Source: Arthrobacter sp. SLBN-112 | GTDB taxonomy: Bacteria; Actinomycetota; Actinomycetes; Actinomycetales; Micrococcaceae | DNA length: 64,000 bases | Assembly (NCBI RefSeq): GCF_006715225.1 | Contig: NZ_VFMU01000001.1 | Location: 1,054,001 to 1,118,000 of the forward strand | Direction of reading: 5' to 3' | Shown: piece after piece, positions 35,067 through 47,423 of the stretch | Numbering within the stretch: position 1 is the first letter of the stretch | Layout of the letters: every line of letters begins with the position of its first letter | Made by a program: the position numbers and the translations under genes | Notes under the pieces: generated by a model | The model's input: only the letters and a program-made list of their open reading frames with translations | Told to the model about the DNA's origin: nothing | The model's database searches: none

Positions 35067-36191
35067 GTGAAGTTCAGAGTCGATCGGGACGTCCTGGCAG
35101 AAGCCGTCACCTGGACAGCCCGTTCGTTGTCTCCGCGGCCGCCGGTGCCTGTCCTCTCCGGCCTGCTTTTGAAGGCTGAAGCAGGAACAGTCAGCCTGTC
35201 CAGCTTCGACTATGAGACCTCGGCAAGGCTTGAAATCACGGCGGATATCAGGGACGAAGGAACCATCCTGGTTTCGGGCCGGCTGCTCGCCGATATCTGC
35301 CGCAGCCTGCCTTCGGCACCGGTCGACGTCGAAACGGACGGCAACAAAGTCACGCTTACCTGCCGCCGAAGCAGCTTCCACCTGGCAACGATGCCGGAAG
35401 CCGAATACCCTCCACTCCCTGCCCTGCCGGCCATCAGCGGAACTGTTCCGGGCGACGCCTTTGCCCAGGCCGTTTCGCAGGTCATCATCGCGGCCAGCAA
35501 GGATGACACCCTTCCCATCCTCACGGGCGTGCGGATGGAGATCGAAGACGACCTGATCACCCTTCTGGCCACTGACCGCTACCGCCTCGCCATGCGGGAA
35601 GTACCGTGGAAACCGGTGACCCCCGGCATCTCCACCAGTGCGCTGGTCAAGGCAAAGACCCTCAATGAGGTCGCCAAGACCCTTGGCAACAGCGGTGACA
35701 TCAACCTGGCCCTGTCCGACGACGACAGCCGGCTCATCGGATTCGAAAGCGGTGGCCGCACCACCACATCACTTCTGGTTGACGGCGACTACCCGAAGAT
35801 CCGTTCGTTGTTCCCGGAGTCCACCCCCATCCACGCCACGGTCCAGACGCAGGAACTGGTGGAAGCCGTCCGGCGTGTGTCCCTCGTGGCCGAACGCAAT
35901 ACCCCGGTCCGGCTCGCCTTCACCTCAGGCCTCCTGAACCTGGATGCCGGCACCGGTGAAGACGCCCAGGCCTCCGAAGAGCTTGAGGCACAGCTGTCCG
36001 GGGATGACATCACGGTCGCTTTCAACCCGCATTACCTCATTGAGGGCCTGAGCGTCATTGAGACCAAGTTTGTCCGGTTCTCGTTCACCACGGCACCCAA
36101 GCCGGCCATGATCACAGCCCAGGCAGAGGCCGACGGCGAGGACCAGGATGACTACCGCTACCTGGTGATGCCGGTCCGCCTTCCCAACTAG
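35067..36191 (+). CDS. dnaN: DNA polymerase III beta sliding clamp
   Basis: A 374-residue clamp of usual length; it starts at GTG 35067 (KFRVDRDVLAEAVTWTARSL), with AAAGGCGG about 11 bases upstream. The three repeated clamp folds are visible, with DRYRLAMREVPW near the domain 2 start and the C-terminus YRYLVMPVRLPN. It confers processivity on the replicase. It sits directly downstream of oriC. Confidence 0.96.
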   Translation: MKFRVDRDVLAEAVTWTARSLSPRPPVPVLSGLLLKAEAGTVSLSSFDYETSARLEITADIRDEGTILVSGRLLADICRSLPSAPVDVETDGNKVTLTCRRSSFHLATMPEAEYPPLPALPAISGTVPGDAFAQAVSQVIIAASKDDTLPILTGVRMEIEDDLITLLATDRYRLAMREVPWKPVTPGISTSALVKAKTLNEVAKTLGNSGDINLALSDDDSRLIGFESGGRTTTSLLVDGDYPKIRSLFPESTPIHATVQTQELVEAVRRVSLVAERNTPVRLAFTSGLLNLDAGTGEDAQASEELEAQLSGDDITVAFNPHYLIEGLSVIETKFVRFSFTTAPKPAMITAQAEADGEDQDDYRYLVMPVRLPN

Positions 36192-36298
36192 TCCCCGCCG
36201 CCCCCCCTTGCCTCGCAAGCTCGGCCAGGGAACCCGGGCGGCGTGGGCCCACCCACCGCCAACCCCGTTCCTCCCACTAGCGCAGAAAAGAGTTCCAC

Positions 36299-37183
36299 AT
36301 GCACATTGGACTGATCGGCCTCGGCAAAATGGGATTCAACATGCGCGAGCGGCTGCGCAAGGGTGGCATCGAGGTCACCGGGTACGACCGGAACCCCGAC
36401 GTCACTGACGCCGCCAGCGTCGATGACCTGATAGCCGCTGTCCCGGCGCCCAGGATTATCTGGGTCATGGTCCCGTCAGGGGCAATTACGGACGCCGTTA
36501 TCATCGAACTCAGCGAAAAACTCGAGCAGGGCGACCTGGTCGTCGATGGCGGCAACTCCCGCTTCACGGAAGACCAGAAGCACGGCGAAGTGCTGGCCGC
36601 CAAGGGGATCCGTTTCGCGGACTGCGGTGTCTCGGGCGGCGTCTGGGGCCTCCAGAACGGCTACGGCCTAATGGCCGGCGGCGACGCCGCCGACATTGAA
36701 CGCGCCCTGCCGGTCTTTGACGCGCTGCGCCCCGAAGGTGAACGCGCGGACAGTTTCGTGCACGTGGGCGGCATCGGCGCAGGCCACTACGCCAAGATGG
36801 TCCACAACGGCATCGAGTACGGCCTGATGCAGGCCTATGCCGAGGGCTACGAACTGCTGGCTGCCAAGGACATCGTCACCGACCTTCCCGGAACGTTCCG
36901 GGCCTGGCAAAAGGGAACCGTGGTCCGCTCGTGGCTGCTGGACCTCATGGTCAAGGCCCTTGACGAGGATCCGGGATTGTCCTCGATCGACGATTACGTG
37001 GAGGATTCGGGTGAGGGCCGCTGGACGGTGGAGGAGGCCATAGCCAACGCAGTCCCCGCTCCGGCCATCACCGCCGCGCTGTTCGCGCGGTTCGCATCCC
37101 GGGAGGACACCTCTCCTGCCATGAAGATGGTTTCCGCGCTGCGCCACCAGTTTGGCGGCCACGCAACCCGTCCCGCCAAGTAG
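36299..37183 (+). CDS. gnd: 6-phosphogluconate dehydrogenase, decarboxylating (short form)
   Basis: This 294-residue enzyme has the dinucleotide-binding GLIGLGKMGFNM and the active-site segments DCGVSGGVWGLQNGYGLMAGG and GAGHYAKMVHNGIEYG (with the catalytic Lys and Asn). Its length fits the short, generally NAD-preferring Gnd family rather than the 470-residue NADP enzymes; cofactor is inferred. It oxidises 6-phosphogluconate to ribulose 5-phosphate. Its place between dnaN and recF is seen in several actinobacteria. Confidence 0.92.
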   Translation: MHIGLIGLGKMGFNMRERLRKGGIEVTGYDRNPDVTDAASVDDLIAAVPAPRIIWVMVPSGAITDAVIIELSEKLEQGDLVVDGGNSRFTEDQKHGEVLAAKGIRFADCGVSGGVWGLQNGYGLMAGGDAADIERALPVFDALRPEGERADSFVHVGGIGAGHYAKMVHNGIEYGLMQAYAEGYELLAAKDIVTDLPGTFRAWQKGTVVRSWLLDLMVKALDEDPGLSSIDDYVEDSGEGRWTVEEAIANAVPAPAITAALFARFASREDTSPAMKMVSALRHQFGGHATRPAK

Positions 37184-37228
37184 CACCCACCGGGAACCAG
37201 CAGGGTTCCCAGAATTGCCGAAAACCGC

Positions 37229-38434
37229 GTGTATCTGGAACACCTTTCACTGACCGACTTCCGCAGTTACGCCCAGGTTGACCTCGCGCTGGGCCCTGGC
37301 GTCACCGTCCTGGTGGGATACAACGGCATCGGCAAGACCAACCTGATGGAGGCCATCGGCTACCTGGCCACGCTCAGCTCGCACCGGGTAAGTTCCGATG
37401 CACCGCTGCTGAGGTTCGGCACCGAGCGCGCCCTGGTGCGTGCCCGGCTGGTCCGCGGCACACAGGTCACTGTGCTGGAGTTGGAAATCAACGCCGGCCG
37501 CGCCAACCGCGGCCGCATTAACCGCAGTAATCCGGTCCGTGCCCGGGATCTGCTCGGCATCTGCCAGACCGTCCTTTTTGCGCCCGAGGACCTTGCCTTG
37601 GTCAAGGGCGATCCGGCCAACCGCCGCCGGTTCCTGGATGAGCTGCTGGCAAGCCTCATCCCGCACCATGCCGCCACCCGCAGTGACTACGATCGTGTCC
37701 TGAAACAGCGCAATGCCCTGCTGAAGTCGGCGCGCGCCGGAAAGTTCACGGCCGCACATGAATCAACCCTTGACGTCTGGGACCAGCACATGGCGCGGGC
37801 CGGAGCGGAGCTGCTGCATGCCCGGCTCGAGCTGGTGGAACGTCTTCGTCCCCATCTTGCCCGGGCCTACGCCGAGCTCACGGATGCAACCAAGCCCGCT
37901 GACGCCACCTACCGTTCAACTCTCCAGAACCAGATGGACGACGACGGGGTCCCGGCCGGAGGCATGCAGGGTGCCGCAGCCGGAACTACTTCGGGCGGCC
38001 CGGATGACCTGCGCCTTCTGTCGGTGGACCAGCTCACGGAACAGTATGTCCAGGCCTTTGCGGAGTCACGGAAAAAGGAACTGGAACGGGGCATATCGCT
38101 CGTCGGCCCGCACCGTGACGAATTGGAGCTGATGCTGGGCCAGGCGCCGGCCAAGGGGTATGCCTCGCACGGGGAAACATGGTCCATGTGCCTGGCCCTC
38201 CGCCTTGCCTCGTACTATGTGATGCTTGACGATGCCCGGACCGGCGGTTCTGCTCCCATCCTCATCCTGGACGACGTTTTTGCTGAGCTGGACGTCCAGC
38301 GGCGGCGTAAACTTGCGGCAATAGTCTCCGGCGCGGAACAGGTCCTGGTGACCGCCGCCGTCGACGCCGATATTCCGGAAGAGCTGTCCGGGCGGCGGGT
38401 GAAGGTCATCCCGGGAGGTATCGATGAGCAGTGA
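37229..38434 (+). CDS. recF: DNA replication and repair protein RecF
   Basis: This 401-residue SMC-like ATPase has Walker A GYNGIGKTNLMEAI, and a C-terminal signature (SYYVMLDDARTGGSAPILILDDVFAELD) with Walker B. It loads RecA with RecO/RecR at gaps. GTG start (YLEHLSLTDFRSY). The stop overlaps the dciA-like start by 11 bp, so the genes are coupled. Confidence 0.94.
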   Translation: MYLEHLSLTDFRSYAQVDLALGPGVTVLVGYNGIGKTNLMEAIGYLATLSSHRVSSDAPLLRFGTERALVRARLVRGTQVTVLELEINAGRANRGRINRSNPVRARDLLGICQTVLFAPEDLALVKGDPANRRRFLDELLASLIPHHAATRSDYDRVLKQRNALLKSARAGKFTAAHESTLDVWDQHMARAGAELLHARLELVERLRPHLARAYAELTDATKPADATYRSTLQNQMDDDGVPAGGMQGAAAGTTSGGPDDLRLLSVDQLTEQYVQAFAESRKKELERGISLVGPHRDELELMLGQAPAKGYASHGETWSMCLALRLASYYVMLDDARTGGSAPILILDDVFAELDVQRRRKLAAIVSGAEQVLVTAAVDADIPEELSGRRVKVIPGGIDEQ

Positions 38435-38978
38435 CCAGGGCGGCGGGCCCCAGCCCGGCCGCGAGCCTGACAACATCGATGCCCCCCAGGCCGCGCTGAA
38501 CAGGATGCGCGAAGCCGCCGCTGCACGCGGCGAAGTGCGCCGCAAGGTGGCACGGCCGGGTTCCCAAAAGGCCAAGGGCAGCATCCGTGACACCCGCGGC
38601 TTCAGCCAGTTCCACGCCACGGGCCGCGATCCCCTGGGCCTGGGAAAGGTTGTTGGCCGTCTGGTGGCAGAGCGCGGCTGGACGTCACCGGTGGCTGTGG
38701 GCTCCGTGATGGCGGAGTGGGCCACGCTGGTGGGACCGGAGATCTCGGCCCACTGCACGCCCGAGAGCTTTACCGACACCACGCTCCACGTCCGGTGTGA
38801 TTCCACTGCCTGGGCCACCCAACTTCGGCTTTTGAGCAGCAGCCTCCTCGAGAAATTCCGCCGGGAACTCGGCGACGGCGTGGTGACCAGCATCCAGGTG
38901 CTTGGCCCCTCAGCGCCCAGCTGGCGCAAGGGCGGACGCAGCGTCAACGGCCGTGGGCCGCGGGACACGTACGGATAG
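38424..38978 (+). CDS. DUF721 / DciA-like protein
   Basis: This 184-residue basic protein has a disordered N-terminus and the DUF721 core from about residue 70 (LGKVVGRLVAERGWTS, VGSVMAEWATLVGPEIS, TLHVRCDSTAWATQLRLL). DUF721 proteins related to DciA act as loaders for the replicative helicase DnaB; that role for this actinobacterial member is inferred from family and location. It is translationally coupled to recF. Confidence 0.8.
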   Translation: MSSDQGGGPQPGREPDNIDAPQAALNRMREAAAARGEVRRKVARPGSQKAKGSIRDTRGFSQFHATGRDPLGLGKVVGRLVAERGWTSPVAVGSVMAEWATLVGPEISAHCTPESFTDTTLHVRCDSTAWATQLRLLSSSLLEKFRRELGDGVVTSIQVLGPSAPSWRKGGRSVNGRGPRDTYG

Positions 38979-39358
38979 CCCGGACGGCAGCTCTTGAAAC
39001 TGCGCCCGAGGGCGTGTAGGGCGCTGTAAGGACCGAAGCGTGTATAGGCACCCGGAGGGGGTACCGCTGGGCCGCCCTAGGCGGGGCCAAGTGCCTTGCA
39101 GAGCCATATTCCGCCACTGGCGAAGGCCCTGGAATGCGGGGATATGGGCCTGTTCGCGGTAGAATTGGGGCAGATAACTGGGCGCGGATGAAACGTTGAC
39201 ATCAGTCCGTTCTCCGCGCGCTCTCCGCGTGCGGAGCGTGGATCACCAACCGTCAGCAAGTCACCGGCGCCATAAGTTTGTGCCTGTTGGCGGGTGGCTT
39301 TTCCCTGGGGAAGAGAAACCGGCCGGCCATCATCGAGAACAGAGGAGTCGCAGCGCCT
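38979..39358. other. dciA-gyrB intergenic region
   Basis: A 380-bp gap without a gene. It should hold the gyrB promoter and a leader. The palindrome GGGCCGCCCTAGGCGG occurs near 39070, of unknown meaning. Confidence 0.4.
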
Positions 39359-41446
39359 GTGGCTAACGACAATACAGATATTCTGGCAGCAGATACAGCA
39401 GTCGAGGATGGCCGCACCCCTGATACCCCGGCCGCGCCAAGCACCCAAAGGGAATACGGCGCCAGCGACATCACTGTGCTGGAAGGCTTGGAAGCTGTCC
39501 GCAAGCGTCCCGGCATGTACATCGGTTCCACGGGCCCCCGCGGCCTTCACCACCTGGTCTATGAAGTGGTGGACAACTCCGTGGATGAGGCGCTGGCCGG
39601 CTACTGCAGCCACATCGAGGTGGTCCTGCAGGCTGACGGCGGCGTGAAGGTAGTGGATGACGGCCGCGGCATTCCGGTGGACATGCACCCCACCGAACAC
39701 AAACCCACGGTGGAGGTTGTCATGACCATCCTGCACGCCGGCGGCAAGTTCGGCGGCGGCGGCTATGCCGTTTCCGGTGGCCTGCACGGTGTGGGTATCT
39801 CGGTTGTCAACGCCCTTTCCAGCCGCGTGGACACGGAAGTGCGCCGTCAGGGACACGTCTGGCGGATGTCCTTTGCCGACGGCGGCAAGCCCCAGGGCGG
39901 GTTGGTCAAGGGCGAAGAGACGGACACCACCGGCACCACCCAGACCTTCTATCCGGATCCGGCGATCTTCGAAACCACGGAATTCGATTTCGAGACGCTG
40001 CGCGCCCGTTTCCAGCAGATGGCCTTCCTGAACAAGGGCCTGCGAATCACACTCACGGATGAGCGCGACGCAGCCGGTGACGACGCCGATGACGACCTGG
40101 ACCTTGACGACCTCAGCACCGAGGGTGAGGTCAAGGCTGAACACCGCACCGTGGTCTACCAATACAACGAAGGTCTGTTGGACTACGTCAAGCACCTGAA
40201 CTCGGGCAAGAAGGTGGAGGTGGTCCACGAGGACGTCATCGCCTTCGAAACCGAGGACACGGAACGCAAGATTGCCCTGGAAATGGCGATGCAGTGGACC
40301 AGCGCGTACTCCGAGAGCGTGCATACCTACGCCAACACCATCAACACCCATGAGGGCGGCACCCACGAGGAAGGCTTCCGCGCTGCCATGACGTCCCTCA
40401 TCAACCGGTACGCCCGGGAGAAGGGCATCATCAAGGAGAAGGACGACAACCTCACGGGTGACGACATCCGCGAAGGCCTCACCGCCGTTATCTCCGTCAA
40501 ACTGGCTGAGCCCCAGTTCGAAGGCCAGACCAAGACCAAGCTGGGCAACTCAGAAGTCAAGGGCTTCGTGCAGCGTGTGGTCACCGACGGCCTTGGCGAC
40601 TGGCTGGAGCGCAACCCCGGCCCCGCCCGCGACGTCATCCGCAAGGCTATCTCCGCCGCCCAGGCCAGGATGGCAGCGAGGAAGGCCCGGGACAACGCCC
40701 GGCGCAAGAGTCCGCTGGAATCCTTCGGCATGCCAGGCAAGCTTTCTGACTGTTCTTCAAAAGACCCGGAGAAATGCGAGGTCTACATCGTGGAGGGTGA
40801 CTCCGCCGGTGGCTCCGCCAAGCGCGGCCGCAACCCGGAGACGCAGGCCATCCTCCCCCTGCGCGGCAAGATCCTGAATGTGGAGCGTGCGCGCCTGGAC
40901 AAGGCCCTGGGCAACACAGAGGTCCAGTCGATGATCACCGCTTTCGGCACCGGCATTGGCGAGGACTTCGACCTCGCCAAGCTGCGCTACCACAAGATTG
41001 TCCTCATGGCAGACGCCGATGTGGATGGCCAGCACATCACCACCCTGCTGATGACGCTGCTGTTCCGTTACATGCGGCCGCTGATCGAGAACGGCTACGT
41101 GTACCTGGCACAGCCGCCGTTGTACCGGATCAAGTGGTCCAACGCTCCGCACGACTACGTCTACAGCGACCGCGAACGCGATGCCAAGCTGGTGGCGGGG
41201 CAGGCAGCCGGACGCCGTATTCCCAAGGACAACGGCATCCAGCGCTACAAGGGCCTCGGCGAGATGGACTACACCGAACTGTGGGACACCACCATGGATC
41301 CTGATCACCGCACTCTGCTGCAGGTGACCATGGACGATGCCCTTGCCGCCGACCAGATCTTCTCCGTCCTCATGGGTGAAGACGTGGAATCGCGCCGCAA
41401 CTTCATCCAGCAGAACGCCAAGGACGTCAGGTTCCTGGATATCTAA
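39359..41446 (+). CDS. gyrB: DNA gyrase subunit B
   Basis: The ATPase subunit of gyrase. I prefer GTG at 39359 ([11 protein letters not shown]), after GAGGAG, giving 695 residues; the frame is open from 39278 but that stretch has no family similarity. GHKL motifs [11 protein letters not shown] and [11 protein letters not shown], the ATP-lid [15 protein letters not shown], and the TOPRIM motifs [14 protein letters not shown] and DADVDGQHI are intact. gyrA follows after 55 bp, probably as one operon. Confidence 0.96.
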   Translation: MANDNTDILAADTAVEDGRTPDTPAAPSTQREYGASDITVLEGLEAVRKRPGMYIGSTGPRGLHHLVYEVVDNSVDEALAGYCSHIEVVLQADGGVKVVDDGRGIPVDMHPTEHKPTVEVVMTILHAGGKFGGGGYAVSGGLHGVGISVVNALSSRVDTEVRRQGHVWRMSFADGGKPQGGLVKGEETDTTGTTQTFYPDPAIFETTEFDFETLRARFQQMAFLNKGLRITLTDERDAAGDDADDDLDLDDLSTEGEVKAEHRTVVYQYNEGLLDYVKHLNSGKKVEVVHEDVIAFETEDTERKIALEMAMQWTSAYSESVHTYANTINTHEGGTHEEGFRAAMTSLINRYAREKGIIKEKDDNLTGDDIREGLTAVISVKLAEPQFEGQTKTKLGNSEVKGFVQRVVTDGLGDWLERNPGPARDVIRKAISAAQARMAARKARDNARRKSPLESFGMPGKLSDCSSKDPEKCEVYIVEGDSAGGSAKRGRNPETQAILPLRGKILNVERARLDKALGNTEVQSMITAFGTGIGEDFDLAKLRYHKIVLMADADVDGQHITTLLMTLLFRYMRPLIENGYVYLAQPPLYRIKWSNAPHDYVYSDRERDAKLVAGQAAGRRIPKDNGIQRYKGLGEMDYTELWDTTMDPDHRTLLQVTMDDALAADQIFSVLMGEDVESRRNFIQQNAKDVRFLDI

Positions 41447-41501
41447 GGACCCGCTCCTAAGTATTCGGAACCAGATATATACCTGAAACGGAAAATAAAG
41501 A

Positions 41502-44172
<2,671 letters not shown>

Positions 44173-44180
<8 letters not shown>

Positions 44181-44844
44181 TTCCGACTCATTTCCCAAGC
44201 CGAACAGTACTGTTCCCGACGGGAACCGGCCCTCCGGGGCGCCCCGGGTGAACGCCCCCGTACGTCCGCAGCAGCGGCCAGCTGCTCCTGCCGGGGCTCC
44301 GGGCCAGCGGCCTGCCGTGCCGGGCCAACGCCCGCAGCAGGGCGACCGCCCCGCACAGCCCGGCCAGCGTCCTTTCCAGGGCCAGCAGGGGCAGCGTCCG
44401 GCGCCGGCGGGACAGCGTCCTGCGCAGGGTGCCCAGGGCCAGGGTACGCCCGGCCTGGTGAAGCCCGCGCCCAAGGCGAAGGTCCGCCGCGCCCGGCTGC
44501 TGATCAGCAAGGTTGATCCGTGGTCCGTCCTGAAGATGGCATTCCTGCTCTCCGTGGCCTTGGGAATCGTCACCGTGGTGGCCGCCATTGTCCTCTGGAC
44601 CGTTTTGGACCTGACCGGAATCTTCGACCAGGTGGACAGCCTGCTCGGTACGCTCGCCGGTTCTGAAAGCGGCGGCTTCGAACTGAAGAAGGTGGCCTCG
44701 CTGGGACAGGTGGCCTCGTTCGCCACCATTATTGCAGTGGTCAACGTTGTCCTGCTGACGGCGCTGTCCATGCTGTCTGCCGTGCTTTACAACATTTCCG
44801 CCACCCTCGTGGGCGGCATCGGCGTTACCCTTACCGACGATTAG
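44173..44844 (+). CDS. DUF3566 domain membrane protein
   Basis: This 223-residue protein has a long Pro/Gln/Gly-rich N-terminus with repeated GQRP units (about residues 30-95) and a C-terminal DUF3566 domain with two membrane segments ([16 protein letters not shown] and [15 protein letters not shown]). The family is found directly after gyrA in many actinobacteria; its function is unknown. GTG start overlaps gyrA. Two hairpins follow the stop. Confidence 0.88.
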
Positions 44845-44852
44845 GAAGCCAT

Positions 44853-44899
44853 TTCCGCCGGCCGTAAACCGGCGGAAGGGCCCGATTTGAGATCGGGCC
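44853..44899 (+). terminator. Two tandem hairpins after the DUF3566 gene
   Basis: TTCCGCCGG (44853-44861) pairs with CCGGCGGAA (44869-44877), and GGCCCGAT (44879-44886) pairs with ATCGGGCC (44892-44899). No clear T tract follows, so termination before tRNA-Ile may be partial. Confidence 0.55.
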
Positions 44900-44941
44900 G
44901 GGATGTGCTGTAAAGTCATGTCTCGGCCCGATGAGGGATCG

Positions 44942-45015
44942 GGGCGTATAGCTCAGGCGGTTAGAGCGCTTCGCTGATAACGAAGAGGTCCCAGGTTCAA
45001 GTCCTGGTACGCCCA
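44942..45015 (+). tRNA. tRNA-Ile (GAT)
   Basis: Acceptor GGGCGTA (44942-44948) pairs with TACGCCC (45008-45014), and the discriminator is A. The anticodon GAT is at 44976-44978. D, anticodon and T arms are intact (T loop GTTCAAGTC). CCA is not encoded and must be added by the CCA enzyme. Confidence 0.97.
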
Positions 45016-45085
45016 CGGAACCTGTGCAGGTTTCACAATAGGCTTGGTCCGGATTCGTCCGGAGCTTGGCTGGAATGGGGAGCAT

Positions 45086-45202
45086 GTGAAGAAGTTGCTT
45101 GTACTGGCAGCCGCGATCGCAGGCGTCCTGGTCTACCGGAAAGCACAGGAATCCGAAGCCCGGAAAACGGTCTGGAGCAAGTCAACCGATACGGTGGACT
45201 AG
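45086..45202 (+). CDS. DLW-39-like small protein
   Basis: A 38-residue product from GTG at 45086: KKLLVLAAAIAGVLVYRK, then an acidic/basic tail ending STDTVD. The hydrophobic start and position between tRNA-Ile and tRNA-Ala match the actinobacterial DLW-39 family of unknown function, although here the tryptophan context is TVW rather than DLW. Two overlapping start choices exist; ATG at 45084 is followed at once by a stop. Confidence 0.75.
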   Translation: MKKLLVLAAAIAGVLVYRKAQESEARKTVWSKSTDTVD

Positions 45203-45274
45203 CACGGACACCCACTCCGGGAGCCCGTCAGAGGCTCTGCGGTTCTAAGGTATGATGGACGGGTTGCTTCTTAT

Positions 45275-45350
45275 GGGGGCATGGCGCAATTGGTAGCGCA
45301 CCTGCTTTGCAAGCAGGGGGTTCGGGGTTCGAGTCCCCGTGCCTCCACCA
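45275..45350 (+). tRNA. tRNA-Ala (TGC), CCA encoded
   Basis: Acceptor GGGGGCA (45275-45281) pairs with TGCCTCC, followed by ACCA, so the CCA end is encoded. Anticodon TGC at 45308-45310. All arms are intact. Confidence 0.97.
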
Positions 45351-45355
45351 TAAGG

Positions 45356-45391
45356 AAGTCCCGGTCAGCGGAAACGCTGGCCGGGACTTTT
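45356..45391 (+). terminator. Intrinsic terminator after tRNA-Ala
   Basis: AAGTCCCGGTCAGCG (45356-45370), loop GAAA, and CGCTGGCCGGGACTT (45375-45389) form a nearly perfect stem with a T tract. It ends the tRNA transcript. Confidence 0.85.
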
Positions 45392-45432
45392 CGCTTTCCA
45401 TCTCCGTCACGGACGAGCTTCAGGGGTGCGCC

Positions 45433-46365
45433 ATGAACTTCTTCTTCGCCGCCTTGGGCGTCCTGGGTGTCGCCTCGTCCGGCCCCTTGATTGCGGCCAC
45501 GCTCGGTGCCACCAGCGTCAGCGCCCTGGCCATTGCCTTTTGGCGCAACGCCATCGGAGCAGCCGTCATGGCCACCCCCACCCTGGTTCGTGAACCCCGC
45601 CAGTTCGGCCGGATTACCCGCCGGGAGTTCCGCTGGTCGGCCTTGGCCGCCGTCGCCCTTGCACTGCACTTTGCCTGCTTCATTACCTCCCTGCAGCTCA
45701 CCTCCGTAGCCGCCGCCACAGCCCTGGTCTGCCTTCAGTCAGCCTGGATTGCGGTCTTCCAGCTCTTCCGCGGCACCCGCCACCGCTGGGAGGTCCTGGC
45801 CGGGCTGGGCATCGCCTTTGCCGGCGTGGTTGCCATTACCGGCTTTGACCTGGGAACCTCACCCCAGGCTCTCACGGGTGACCTGCTGGCGATGGCCGGC
45901 GGTGCACTGGCTGGCCTCTATACGCTGGCCGGGGGCAAGGCGCGGCAGAGCATGACCACGGGGACCTACACCACGCTCTGCTACGGGATGTGCGCCGCCC
46001 TGGTGGCCGTACTGGCCGCGGCGGCCGGCCAGCCGCTGGCCGGGTTCGAACCCACAGGCTGGTTTGGCATCGCTGCCATTACCGTCTGTGCGCAACTGGT
46101 GGGCCATACCGCGTTCAACCATCTGTTGGCCACCATGAGCCCGCTCGTGGTCTCCATGATCATCCTCCTGGAGATCCCGGGGGCTGCGCTGCTGGCGGCC
46201 GTGTTCCTGCACGAGACCCTGCCGGCCGGCACCTATGCCGGGCTCGGCCTGATCCTGTCCGGACTCGCCGTCGTGGTCCTTGGCCAGCGGAACGCCGGCA
46301 GGCGCGGAAGGGCACCCAAGGGTGAACCGCCGTCAGAACGCCTGGCCGAGCTCGGGGCCGACTGA
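45433..46365 (+). CDS. EamA-family (DMT) transporter
   Basis: ATG at 45433 gives 310 residues with about ten hydrophobic helices in two EamA repeats (ending MSPLVVSMIILLEIPGAALLA). It is a drug/metabolite-type carrier; the substrate is unknown. No good Shine-Dalgarno sequence is visible at this start. It is convergent with the GT2 gene, whose stop lies 3 bp beyond. Confidence 0.86.
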   Translation: MNFFFAALGVLGVASSGPLIAATLGATSVSALAIAFWRNAIGAAVMATPTLVREPRQFGRITRREFRWSALAAVALALHFACFITSLQLTSVAAATALVCLQSAWIAVFQLFRGTRHRWEVLAGLGIAFAGVVAITGFDLGTSPQALTGDLLAMAGGALAGLYTLAGGKARQSMTTGTYTTLCYGMCAALVAVLAAAAGQPLAGFEPTGWFGIAAITVCAQLVGHTAFNHLLATMSPLVVSMIILLEIPGAALLAAVFLHETLPAGTYAGLGLILSGLAVVVLGQRNAGRRGRAPKGEPPSERLAELGAD

Positions 46366-46367
46366 AG

Positions 46368-47243
46368 CTATTGCCCGCCGCGGCGGATGGGCTGGGCTGT
46401 GTTGACCGTGTGGATGGCCCTGAGGAGCTTGGCCGGGAAATACACCGAGAAGAAGACCACCATTGGGGCCTTCAAGGCCATCTTCCTGACATTGTGGGCC
46501 TTGTAGGTGCGGTCAAAACGGGTGACGTAGTAGCGGTAGTCACGGGGCGAGTCCTCCAGCCGCCGCGCGGACATCCCCGACACCATTTGCGGCCAGTAGC
46601 GCACCGGAAGCTCATGGTCGGCCAGATGCAGGGACAAATCGATGTCCTCGTGCATCTCGTCCTTCTCGTCCCGGCACGTTTCGGAGCGGATGGTCTCCCA
46701 GGCAGTGGCGCGCAGGGCCATGTTGGAACCGAACAGGAAATGGTACTGGTGCTTGGCCAGCTTGAGCATCAGCTGGCGCATCTTGTCGTCGGCCTTGAGC
46801 CCAAAGCGGCGCATGGGCATGTCGTAGTAGACAACAGGGCCGGTGGCGGCCTGGACGGACGGGTCCGCGAAGGCCTTCTGCACCTGCTCCACCCAGTCGG
46901 GTTCCACGATCGAGTCCGCGTCGATGCGCCCCAGGATGTCCCCGGTGGCACTGTCCAGCCCGAAGTTGCGGGTGGGGATGAGTCCCTGCTCCCGGTCCTG
47001 GCTCAGCAGCATGATGGGGCTTTCCGGATACTCGAGCTGCATCTGGCGGACAATGTCAGCGGTCCGGTCCTTCGAAAGGTTGTCCACCACGATGATCTCG
47101 TGGGCGGGAACAGACTGGTAGATGGCAGCGATGAGGCACTGCCTGATCACGCTCTCCTCGTTGTACGCCGGGATGACAATGGACACGCGGAGCTGTACGG
47201 CTGCGTCGTTCACGGCATCCCCAGAGGGTCGATCGGCTGACAT
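46368..47243 (-). CDS. Glycosyltransferase family 2
   Basis: From ATG at 47243 (a GTG at 47246 is also in frame) the product has about 291 residues. The GT-A fold shows VSIVIPAYNEE, EIIVVDNLSKDRT and the DxD motif GRIDADS, followed by EDIDLSLHL. A C-terminal hydrophobic segment (APMVVFFSVYFPAKLL) may attach it to the membrane. It probably transfers a sugar to a lipid or cell-wall acceptor; no partner genes are adjacent. Confidence 0.85.
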   Translation of the reverse strand: MSADRPSGDAVNDAAVQLRVSIVIPAYNEESVIRQCLIAAIYQSVPAHEIIVVDNLSKDRTADIVRQMQLEYPESPIMLLSQDREQGLIPTRNFGLDSATGDILGRIDADSIVEPDWVEQVQKAFADPSVQAATGPVVYYDMPMRRFGLKADDKMRQLMLKLAKHQYHFLFGSNMALRATAWETIRSETCRDEKDEMHEDIDLSLHLADHELPVRYWPQMVSGMSARRLEDSPRDYRYYVTRFDRTYKAHNVRKMALKAPMVVFFSVYFPAKLLRAIHTVNTAQPIRRGGQ

Positions 47244-47366
47244 CACTACAAATCTAGCATCCGGGCCATGGCCTGCCCCCAGCGGTGGCCCGCTTCTGCC
47301 GTGGGCTCCGGAGAATGTGGACGGCCTGGCAGGAAGGTTTGCGGCAAGGCGTGCAGCGGTACGCGA

Positions 47367-47396
47367 AAGGGGCCCCGTCGTGAAACGGGGCCCCTT
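47367..47396 (-). terminator. Hairpin after the 11-residue-repeat protein gene
   Basis: AAGGGGCCCCGT (47367-47378) pairs with ACGGGGCCCCTT (47385-47396), about 28 bp beyond the stop of the minus-strand gene at 47424. Confidence 0.7.
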
Positions 47397-47423
47397 CGAG
47401 TGCGGGGTGGGAACTAAGGAAAA

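Noticed and set aside
39077..40366. A 429-codon minus-strand frame opposite gyrB
   Set aside because: Shadow frame of gyrB without a domain or a supported start.
44853..44899. A riboswitch or attenuator between the DUF3566 gene and tRNA-Ile
   Set aside because: Two simple hairpins without an alternative fold or a leader peptide; a leaky terminator is the simpler reading.
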